NCBI GenBank assembly: GCA_903928755.1
Contig: CAIYSH010000059.1
Span: forward strand, 1-5,818
Source: an uncultured Alphaproteobacteria bacterium
GTDB taxonomy: Bacteria; Pseudomonadota; Alphaproteobacteria; Caulobacterales; Caulobacteraceae
Direction of reading: 5' to 3'
DNA length: 5,818 nt
Shown here: piece after piece, positions 1 through 5,248 of the stretch
How positions within the stretch are numbered: the stretch's first letter is position 1
How the letters are laid out: each line of letters starts with the position of its first letter
The notes under the pieces: generated by a model
The model's database searches: none
What the model saw: only the letters and a program-made list of their open reading frames with translations
What the model was told of the DNA's origin: nothing
Position numbers and translations under genes: made by a program

Positions 1-537
1 GATGACATCCGTGCCTTTTTCATCCGCCAGAGAGCGCGCATTGCCTGCCACATGGACACCGTGACCATGGCCTCGATGATGCGGCGGTTCGGTTACATCT
101 TTGAGGGGGAGGGGGGTTATCCGGGCATTGCCGACCGACGGCCCATTCCCGACCACGGAAAGCCCTGGAGCATAGAGGGCCCCAGCGGGGCCATTCCGGT
201 TGTGACCTTTGACCAGGACCACGGGGGTATCCGGTCTGTGGGATACCGCTTCGGCGGCGTCGCCTATTCCAGTGACGTCGTCGGCCTGGATCCTGCGGCC
301 TTTGAGGCACTGACAGGCCTGGATGTGTGGATTGTCGATGCCCTGCGCTGGAAACCCCATCCGACCCATGCCCATGTGGACCTGGCCCTGGAATGGATCG
401 ACCGGGTCAAGCCCCGCCGGGCAATCCTCACCAACATGCACATTGACCTGGATTATGGGGATCTGACGTCCAGACTGCCAGCCCATATCGAACCGGCCTA
501 TGACGGCATGCGCTTCCAGGTCCCGGTGGCGAGCTGA
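1..537 (+). CDS. MBL-fold metallo-hydrolase, PhnP-like (5' end outside window)
   Basis: This is the C-terminal 178 residues of a metallo-beta-lactamase-fold hydrolase resembling the phosphodiesterase PhnP. The frame is open from the first base and ends at TGA 535-537, so the start codon and the HxHxDH metal motif lie to the left. Three later metal-ligand positions of the fold are visible: the His of DQDHGG (visible residue 74, matching PhnP His143), the Asp of YSSDV (residue 92, matching Asp164) and the His of TNMHIDLDY (residue 147, matching His222). The opening DDIRAFF is the stretch that usually follows the HxHxDH motif in this group. In alphaproteobacteria such genes often follow a tatD-type gene, which cannot be checked here. 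The substrate is unknown; cyclic phosphodiesters or nucleotides are guesses from the family. The internal ATG at 52 is not the real start, because conserved sequence continues upstream of it. The next gene begins one base after the stop. Confidence 0.9.
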   Translation, partial: DDIRAFFIRQRARIACHMDTVTMASMMRRFGYIFEGEGGYPGIADRRPIPDHGKPWSIEGPSGAIPVVTFDQDHGGIRSVGYRFGGVAYSSDVVGLDPAAFEALTGLDVWIVDALRWKPHPTHAHVDLALEWIDRVKPRRAILTNMHIDLDYGDLTSRLPAHIEPAYDGMRFQVPVAS

Positions 538-538
538 G

Positions 539-1141
539 ATGGGCCAGCCCCTCAAGCTGGGCTTTCTGGCCAGCCGTAACGGCACCAGCTTTCGCGCGAT
601 TGTCGAAGCCTGTGAGGCAGGCCTCTTGGCAGCCGTGCCCCGCCTGCTTGTGACCAATACCGCCAAGGCTGAGGCCCTGACCTATGCAAGGGGCAGGGGA
701 CTGCCCTGTCGGGTCATTCCGACAGCCATGGATGCTGAAGCAGCGGACCGCGACCTCTGCGAGGCCCTTGTCGAGGCCGGTATCGATCTGGTGATCCTGT
801 CAGGCTATCTGCGCCGCATGGGCCCTGTAACCCTGAGCCGGTTCCGGAACCGGGTGCTCAACATCCACCCGGGTCCCCTGCCCGATTTTGGTGGGGAGGG
901 GATGTTTGGCCGCCGGGTGCATGACGCCGTCATTGCCGCAGCCCTTCCGCAGACCTGCGCCACAATCCATTTGGTGGACGAAATCTACGACCATGGTGCC
1001 GTACTCGATCGTGCTGTCGTCCCGATCGCGCCCGGCGAAACAGCGGCCTCGCTGGAGGGCAAGGTCACTGAAATCGAGCCCCGGGCTTACATTTCCGTCC
1101 TTTCCCGCATCATCGCGGGCGACCTGATCCTGCCCGGCTAG
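539..1141 (+). CDS. PurN-like formyltransferase (phosphoribosylglycinamide formyltransferase family)
   Basis: A 200-residue protein spanning a single formyltransferase domain, close to the usual PurN length. Family enzymes move a formyl group from 10-formyltetrahydrofolate to an amine; in PurN this is the third step of purine synthesis. The catalytic triad of E. coli PurN (Asn106, His108, Asp144) is kept as Asn108 and His110 in NIHPGPLP and Asp151 in DEIYDHG. The folate-side segment ILSGYLRRM (86-94) is also typical. Two parts differ from textbook PurN: the phosphate-binding SGNGSN is SRNGTS (12-17), and the segment after the catalytic His is GPLPDFGGEGMFG. The enzyme may therefore be a paralogue with another amine substrate, so no symbol is given. 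The ATG at 539 follows the hydrolase stop by one base, suggesting translational coupling; an upstream in-frame ATG at 500 would add 13 residues outside the fold. The stop overlaps that of the opposing flavin monooxygenase. Confidence 0.88.
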   Translation: MGQPLKLGFLASRNGTSFRAIVEACEAGLLAAVPRLLVTNTAKAEALTYARGRGLPCRVIPTAMDAEAADRDLCEALVEAGIDLVILSGYLRRMGPVTLSRFRNRVLNIHPGPLPDFGGEGMFGRRVHDAVIAAALPQTCATIHLVDEIYDHGAVLDRAVVPIAPGETAASLEGKVTEIEPRAYISVLSRIIAGDLILPG

Positions 1142-2442
1142 GCTCGCGCGCGCGCCGCGCCCCGGATTATTTCCTTTTTTAGATCAGCGACATAAATACC
1201 GAAATCAACCTGGATGGTATGCCTTTTGGCCTGATAGTATTGACCCAGGTGGGTCTGCTCATCCCTGGCTATGATGGCCCGCATTTCTTCGGTCGAAGGT
1301 GGTTTGTAGGCACCGGTCAGATAGGCGGCCACAAGTTTGGACTGCTGCTCGGCAAAATTCACGAGGGTCGGCAGGGGTTGGGCCAGTGCCATATAGAACA
1401 GGTTCGGGACGTCAGGGTGCATCATGCGCTTGTAGAGCGGCAGCCTGTGGTCGGCATCGGGGAGCAGGGCCGGGTCGTCGAAGAACGGAAACTTCATGTC
1501 ATAGCCGGTCGCGCAGACCAGGACATCAGCGTCGATGACAGTGTCATCGACGAACCGGATCTGCTTGCCCTCTAGGGCCTTGATGGCGGGTTTGAACCGG
1601 ATGTCACCACACCCGGCACGGGTCAGGAACTCGCCGCTGACCGAGGGATGCCCCTCCAGCGGTTCGTGGTCCGGTTTTGGCAGGCCATAGTCTTCCATCG
1701 CCCCCAGGGACTTCTTGATCGCCTTGCGGGCCATGGAGAGGCCCAGTTTGCGGGGAAACCAGGGCGGCATGGCGGCCTTGTCCGCTGGGCGGCCGTTCAT
1801 GTATTTCGGCAGGACCCAGACCCCGCGCCGGGCTGACACCGTCAGGGAGCGGGCGAGGGGGCGCTGGGCAAGCTCCGAGGCAATATCCATGGCCGAATTG
1901 CCCATTCCGACCACCACGACATTTTTCCCCCGCATGTCGACGGGATCGAAGGGATCATTATAGGCGTGACTATGCAGGACCGGCCCGTCGAACTGGCCGG
2001 GATAGTCTGGCATGCGCGGGCTCCAATGGTGACCGTTGCACACGAAGAGAACGTCATAAACTCTTGTTTCTCCGCTGGATATTGAGACCTCCCAAAGACC
2101 GGCGGCATTGCGGCGCGCCGTTTCGACCGAGGTGTTGAAGGTAATGGTCTCCCGAAGATTGAAATGATCCACGTAGTCTTTGAAATATTGCAGTAATTGG
2201 CTGTGATGTGGGAAGTCGGGCCAGTCTTGCGGTACCGGGAAATCCTCGAAGGCCAGACGCCATTTCGACGTGTCGATGTGCAGACTCGAATAGCAGGCCG
2301 ACATGCCATTGGGGTTCCTGAAATACCAGTTTCCGCCCACATCATCGGAGGCTTCGAAACAGTCATAGTCGACGCCGATATCCTTCAGTCTTTTGGCTGT
2401 CGTGAACCCGGAGCAACCCGCGCCAATGATGCAGGCTTTCAT
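1138..2442 (-). CDS. FMO-type flavin-containing monooxygenase (class B)
   Basis: A 434-residue, probably cytosolic, FAD- and NADPH-dependent monooxygenase. Motifs in order: FAD-binding GAGCSG (7-12) with GGNW (36-39); the region equivalent to the FMO Asn-Ser-Ser-Lys segment, here IDTSK (56-60); the FMO signature FxGxxxHxxxY as FDGPVLHSHAY (151-161); the NADPH-binding GMGNSA (179-184); and ATGY (311-314). Such enzymes activate O2 as a flavin C4a-hydroperoxide and oxidise soft nucleophiles (N, S) or carbonyl groups. The substrate is not readable from the sequence. The ATG at 2442 is chosen because GGGAGA lies 8 bases upstream and the FAD motif begins at residue 5. The frame could extend 23 residues further, to 2511, but that stretch is low-complexity and unlike the family. 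The gene faces the formyltransferase tail to tail and is divergent from the receiver-domain gene. Its C-terminus, GAARARA, comes from an alternating CG tract. Confidence 0.93.
   Translation of the reverse strand: MKACIIGAGCSGFTTAKRLKDIGVDYDCFEASDDVGGNWYFRNPNGMSACYSSLHIDTSKWRLAFEDFPVPQDWPDFPHHSQLLQYFKDYVDHFNLRETITFNTSVETARRNAAGLWEVSISSGETRVYDVLFVCNGHHWSPRMPDYPGQFDGPVLHSHAYNDPFDPVDMRGKNVVVVGMGNSAMDIASELAQRPLARSLTVSARRGVWVLPKYMNGRPADKAAMPPWFPRKLGLSMARKAIKKSLGAMEDYGLPKPDHEPLEGHPSVSGEFLTRAGCGDIRFKPAIKALEGKQIRFVDDTVIDADVLVCATGYDMKFPFFDDPALLPDADHRLPLYKRMMHPDVPNLFYMALAQPLPTLVNFAEQQSKLVAAYLTGAYKPPSTEEMRAIIARDEQTHLGQYYQAKRHTIQVDFGIYVADLKKEIIRGAARARA
1141..1180 (+). terminator. possible + strand terminator inside the monooxygenase 3' end
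   Basis: Directly after the formyltransferase stop, the + strand reads a very GC-rich alternating tract (GCGCG at 1146-1150 can pair with CGCGC at 1156-1160) and then a T-rich stretch ending in six Ts at 1175-1180. This could end transcription of the hydrolase-formyltransferase pair. About 14 bases separate the stem from the T run, more than in a canonical intrinsic terminator. The same bases encode the C-terminus of the opposing gene, which may explain their composition. Confidence 0.25.
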
Positions 2443-2450
2443 GGATATCT

Positions 2451-2456
2451 TCTCCC
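2451..2456 (-). promoter_or_regulatory. ribosome binding site deciding the FMO start
   Basis: On the - strand GGGAGA is followed by 8 bases and then ATG at 2442. This is a strong Shine-Dalgarno match at ideal spacing, and it rules in favour of the shorter start over the upstream in-frame ATG at 2511. Confidence 0.8.
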
Positions 2457-2574
2457 GATTGTCTGTGTTCGCCGTTGAGGTCAGGCTAGGGGCGTCGGCA
2501 CCATCGTGCAAGACAGGCCATGGATCCTGATGAAATCACCTTGGCTCTGAGAAAAGCCCCATGGGCGTGGCCTA

Positions 2575-2604
2575 TTGTCGGGCACGCACATTATTTCTGA
2601 TAAT
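2575..2604 (+). promoter_or_regulatory. sigma70-like promoter candidate for the receiver-domain gene
   Basis: TTGTCG (2575-2580) resembles the -35 consensus TTGACA at 4 of 6 bases. After 18 bases comes GATAAT (2599-2604), matching TATAAT at 5 of 6. Transcription would begin near 2610-2612 and leave a leader of about 125 bases before the ATG at 2736. The AT-rich patch also reads TATTAT on the - strand, so a promoter for the divergent monooxygenase gene may overlap it. Assignment is by eye only. Confidence 0.4.
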
Positions 2605-2624
2605 ATTCATTAGGCGAGTTTTGG

Positions 2625-2637
2625 GTGCAGCCTGCAC
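2625..2637. promoter_or_regulatory. perfect 13-base dyad GTGCAGCCTGCAC, possible operator
   Basis: Six-base arms GTGCAG and CTGCAC flank a single central C. The dyad lies in the divergent intergenic region, about 14 bases downstream of the predicted + strand transcription start, where a repressor would block initiation or early elongation. No cognate regulator gene is visible in the window. Confidence 0.35.
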
Positions 2638-2735
2638 ACAGCCAATAATGCCCTGTTCATGAATCCCTCTTACACTCCGTATCCGGGTAATTTACGGTAG
2701 GTCCGTTGGTCAGGCAGCAGCATTTCAGATCGGAG

Positions 2736-3599
2736 ATGGCCCCTCATCTCGAGCGCGTCATCATTGTCGACTCCAGCCCTGGAAGCGTGCGGCTGTTGCG
2801 GGATGCTGTAAGGCTGTTTTCCAAGGGCAAGATCCATTGCGTCGAAACCCCCGACCAGGCTTTTGAACTGGCAAAAACGTTCAACCCCCAGTTGTTGGTC
2901 GTAGATCTCGGTGGCGATCCCGGCGACGGGTTACAGATGGTCCGACGCATCCGGCGCAGTTACATGCCCAGTCGATACGCCCCGATCATCGCGGCCTCAT
3001 CCAGAGCCAACGCAGACGTCGTCTTTGCCGCGCGCGATGCCGGTGTGCACGAGTTCCTGATCCGGCCCTTTACGACCCTGGATATTTCACGCCGACTGAT
3101 CGCGGTCACCCTGAAATCCAGGGACTGGATCGAGGGCATGCGCTATGTGGGTCCCGACAGACGCCGCTTCAACTCGGCGACTTTCCGGGGTGACAACAAG
3201 CGGCTGGGTGGCGGGGTCATGTCAGATTCCGCGCGTCTTCAGCAGACCCTGAAATTTGTCGAATTCGCAATCGCCTTCAAGGACCATGATCCATCCCAGG
3301 CGCTTCGTTCACTCCGGGCCCAGGCCGAGCCCCTGCTCGATCTCGGGATCGCATTTGATGATCCCGTGCTCGTAAAGGAAGCACAGGCCTTCATGCGATA
3401 TGTCACCTGCATGACGGAATTTGACCTTTCCAGGACGGACGAGCTTCTGGATACGGCCTACCCCCTGTTGAGCCGACTGGTTGAGGCGCGCGGCGCGGTT
3501 CCCGATTTCGAACCTGAACTTGATGACGCCGAACGCCAGAGTCTGAAGTCCTGGCGGAATTACGCCCCCTCCTCCCATACGGGTTTGGTTCCAGCCTAG
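2736..3599 (+). CDS. response-regulator-like protein, degenerate receiver plus helical C-terminal domain
   Basis: A 287-residue protein. Residues about 6-120 form a CheY-like receiver: beta-1 VIIVDS, the phospho-acceptor candidate Asp57 in LLVVDLGGD, the switch-region Ser88 in PIIAAS, and IRPF (109-112). Two conserved features are altered. The usual acidic pair after beta-1 is Asp12-Ser13, and the invariant Lys before Pro is Arg110. Residues 137-144 carry YVGPDRRR, a short basic motif also seen in alphaproteobacterial signalling proteins. The rest (about 165-270) looks helical, with no DNA-binding, GGDEF or kinase motif that I recognise. The role is probably signalling by protein contact; whether it is phosphorylated is open. 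No partner kinase is adjacent. Start choice is uncertain: ATG 2736 places the usual few residues before beta-1, but its GGAG abuts the codon. TTG at 2706, with GGTAGG 4 bases upstream, would add 10 residues. An in-frame stop at 2688 bounds the gene. Confidence 0.85.
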   Translation: MAPHLERVIIVDSSPGSVRLLRDAVRLFSKGKIHCVETPDQAFELAKTFNPQLLVVDLGGDPGDGLQMVRRIRRSYMPSRYAPIIAASSRANADVVFAARDAGVHEFLIRPFTTLDISRRLIAVTLKSRDWIEGMRYVGPDRRRFNSATFRGDNKRLGGGVMSDSARLQQTLKFVEFAIAFKDHDPSQALRSLRAQAEPLLDLGIAFDDPVLVKEAQAFMRYVTCMTEFDLSRTDELLDTAYPLLSRLVEARGAVPDFEPELDDAERQSLKSWRNYAPSSHTGLVPA

Positions 3600-3654
3600 A
3601 GCAAGGGTTCCTGGCGGTGTCCGGCGAGAGGTTCCAGGCACGCCTTACGTCTCT

Positions 3655-3684
3655 GCGTCTTGGGGCCCTCAAGGGCTGGGACGC
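3655..3684 (+). other. imperfect hairpin downstream of the receiver-domain gene
   Basis: GCGTC (3655-3659) pairs with GACGC (3680-3684), and the inner GCCC (3665-3668) pairs with GGGC (3673-3676) around TCAA, leaving an internal loop of TTGGG against TGG. It lies 55 bases past the stop and could protect the mRNA 3' end or help termination. No T run follows, so it is not called an intrinsic terminator. Confidence 0.25.
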
Positions 3685-3760
3685 CTGCGTGATCGGGTAA
3701 AAGACAACAGGTTCCGAGCATCAAGCCGGAGGGGGCCTGTCCATCACAAGGTCGATATGA

Positions 3761-3793
3761 AAACGCCTCCCGCCTGGTGGGGCGAGAGGCGCT
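3761..3793 (-). terminator. intrinsic terminator of the acyl-CoA dehydrogenase gene
   Basis: Read on the - strand, CGCCTC (3791-3786) pairs with GAGGCG (3769-3764). After one mismatch four more pairs follow (3784-3781 with 3774-3771), closing a 6-base loop. TTTT comes immediately after the stem. It begins about 23 bases past the dehydrogenase TGA at 3815-3817. On the + strand no T run follows the stem, so it should act only for the leftward transcript. Confidence 0.75.
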
Positions 3794-3814
3794 AGTCATC
3801 GGCAAGTCAGGATA

Positions 3815-5140
3815 TCAGCCGTTGCGGAAGGTCGCGGTCAGCGACTGGTCTTCCGGCATCTCGCGATACTGCCGCAGTTCATTGCGACCGACCACCATAT
3901 GGTGGACTTCATCCGGGCCGTCTGCGATGCGCAGGGTGCGGGTATTCGCATACATGCGGGCCAGGGGCGTGTGCTGGGAGACGCCAAGGGCACCGTGCAT
4001 CTGGATCGCCTGATCAATGATCTGGCAGACCCGCTCAGGCACCATGGCCTTGACCATGTGGATCCAGACCCGGGCTTCCTGATTACCCAGGACATCCATG
4101 GCCTTTGCGGCCTTGAGCACCATCAGGCGCATGGCCTCGATATCGATCCGGGCACGGGAAATGATTTCCAGATTGCCACCCAGCTGAACGAGGGGCTTAC
4201 CGAAAGCCGTACGGGTCAGACCACGGGCAACCAGCAGGTCCAGGGCCTTTTCTGCCGAGCCGATGGCGCGCATGCAGTGGTGAATACGCCCCGGACCGAG
4301 GCGCAGCTGCGAAATTTCAAAGCCGCGGCCTTCACCGAGCAGCATGTTTGACGCCGGCACCCGGGCATTGTCGAACACGATATGCATGTGACCGTGAGGG
4401 GCATCAGGATCGCCAAACACGTGCTGCGGGCCGATGATCTTCACACCGGGGGTGTCGGTGGGCACCAGGATCTGCGACTGGCGCAGGTTGGGCGGGCCAT
4501 CCGGGCTGGTCTGGACCATGGTGATCATGATCTTGCAGCGCGGGTCACCTGCACCCGAAATGTAGTGCTTCTCGCCATTGATCACGTATTCGTCGCCGAC
4601 AAGGGTCGCGCGGGTGTTGACATTCTTGGCGTCGGACGATGCGGAGTGAAGCTCGGTCATGGCGAAGGCGGAACGGATCTTGCCCGCCAGCAGGGGCTCG
4701 AGCCACTGCTTCTTCTGGGCCGGCGTGCCGACCCGCTCCAGGACTTCCATATTGCCGGTATCGGGTGCGGCGCAGTTCATGCACTCCGACGCCATGCGGT
4801 TCTTGCCCAGCTCGACGGCAATATAGGCATAATCAAGGTTGGAGAGGCCTTCACCTGTCTCGGCATTGGGCAGGAAGAAGTTCCACAGACCTTCAGCCTT
4901 GGCCTTGTCCTTGGCTGCTTCCAGGACTTCCAGCTGACCCGGTGCATAGGACCAGATGTCGGTCTTGCCGTGGCCCAGGCGCTCGAACTCGGCAGACATG
5001 GGGTTGACGGTTTCCCGGATGAACCGCTTCACGTGATCCAGCAAGGGCAAGGCCTTGGCGGACATCCGCAGATCGTTCAGGTCGTCCATCGGGTTCAGCG
5101 CGAAGCTGGAATCGGCCTTGTCGGCCGTGGACACGCTCAT
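3815..5140 (-). CDS. acyl-CoA dehydrogenase, ACAD10/11-like
   Basis: A 441-residue FAD enzyme that makes trans-2-enoyl-CoA from acyl-CoA and passes electrons to electron-transfer flavoprotein; cytosolic. The order of blocks matches the ACAD10/11-like branch: a helical N-terminal part (to about 155), the FAD/substrate block FAMTELHSASSD (159-170) with NGEKHYISGAGDPR (188-201), FGDPDAPHGH (242-251), GEGRGFEISQLRLGPGRIHH (269-288), and the C-terminal IQMHGALGVS (379-388). DGPDEVH (407-413) occupies the place of the catalytic Glu loop of medium-chain enzymes, so Asp407 is the likely base. The signature is unusual: where relatives have TEP followed by D/G-V-ASSD, this has TEL-HS-ASSD. The ATG at 5140 has GGGAG 7 bases upstream; 24 further in-frame codons are rejected as non-family sequence. 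A terminator follows, and a Baeyer-Villiger-type monooxygenase lies upstream on the same strand. Chain-length preference cannot be told. Confidence 0.95.
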   Translation of the reverse strand: MSVSTADKADSSFALNPMDDLNDLRMSAKALPLLDHVKRFIRETVNPMSAEFERLGHGKTDIWSYAPGQLEVLEAAKDKAKAEGLWNFFLPNAETGEGLSNLDYAYIAVELGKNRMASECMNCAAPDTGNMEVLERVGTPAQKKQWLEPLLAGKIRSAFAMTELHSASSDAKNVNTRATLVGDEYVINGEKHYISGAGDPRCKIMITMVQTSPDGPPNLRQSQILVPTDTPGVKIIGPQHVFGDPDAPHGHMHIVFDNARVPASNMLLGEGRGFEISQLRLGPGRIHHCMRAIGSAEKALDLLVARGLTRTAFGKPLVQLGGNLEIISRARIDIEAMRLMVLKAAKAMDVLGNQEARVWIHMVKAMVPERVCQIIDQAIQMHGALGVSQHTPLARMYANTRTLRIADGPDEVHHMVVGRNELRQYREMPEDQSLTATFRNG

Positions 5141-5147
5141 GGTTTCA

Positions 5148-5152
5148 CTCCC
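5148..5152 (-). promoter_or_regulatory. ribosome binding site deciding the acyl-CoA dehydrogenase start
   Basis: GGGAG on the - strand stands 7 bases before ATG 5140, a strong Shine-Dalgarno sequence. The alternative in-frame ATG at 5212 would start inside the AT-rich spacer. Confidence 0.8.
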
Positions 5153-5210
5153 ATCGGGTTTCGGTTTGGTCGCTGGTAGGTATAGCTTTGAAGCAAATCG
5201 ACGAAAAATC

Positions 5211-5222
5211 AAACAACTGTTT
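5211..5222. promoter_or_regulatory. AAACA-N2-TGTTT dyad in the spacer upstream of the dehydrogenase
   Basis: The 97-base gap between the two right-hand genes is clearly richer in A and T than its surroundings and holds this 5+5 inverted repeat around two bases. It may be an operator or part of an internal promoter for the dehydrogenase. I could not place a convincing -35/-10 pair: TATACC at about 5179-5184 on the - strand lacks a good partner. Short AT-rich dyads arise easily by chance. Confidence 0.2.
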
Positions 5223-5233
5223 TATTCGGGACC

Positions 5234-5248
5234 GCAGGGTCACCCTGC
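5234..5248 (-). other. perfect hairpin with the monooxygenase stop codon in its loop
   Basis: On the - strand GCAGGG and CCCTGC are perfectly complementary and enclose TGA, the stop codon of the Baeyer-Villiger-type gene. No T run follows directly; the first T-rich stretch comes about 20-30 bases later. It could slow ribosome release, stabilise the upstream mRNA or give weak attenuation between the two genes. Confidence 0.4.

Noticed and set aside
500..538. An earlier ATG for the formyltransferase overlapping the hydrolase gene
   Set aside because: The 13 added residues do not belong to the Rossmann-like fold, which begins just after ATG 539.
1842..2366. A 174-codon - strand open frame within the FMO gene
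   Set aside because: It is a shifted frame of the FMO gene, whose own frame carries all the family motifs in order without interruption.
2443..2511. A 23-residue N-terminal extension of the FMO protein
   Set aside because: The strong ribosome binding site is 8 bases before ATG 2442, and the FAD motif begins directly after that Met.
3587..3715. GGTTCC occurring four times (3587, 3606, 3630, 3710) and TCCTGGCGG twice (3549, 3609)
   Set aside because: The copies are short, irregularly spaced and have no shared flanks; not enough to call a repeat array or binding-site cluster.
3403..3814. Open frames on the - strand across the 3' end of the receiver gene and the following 215-base gap
   Set aside because: No family resemblance, no ribosome binding site of note, Arg/Pro-rich composition typical of antisense frames. 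The gap is explained by the hairpin and the terminator.
4382..5179. A 265-codon + strand open frame opposite the acyl-CoA dehydrogenase gene
   Set aside because: It mirrors a strongly conserved gene on the other strand, shows no recognisable motifs, and long antisense frames are expected in GC-rich coding DNA.
5141..5212. A 24-residue N-terminal extension of the acyl-CoA dehydrogenase
   Set aside because: GGGAG is placed 7 bases before ATG 5140, and the extension derives from the AT-rich intergenic spacer.
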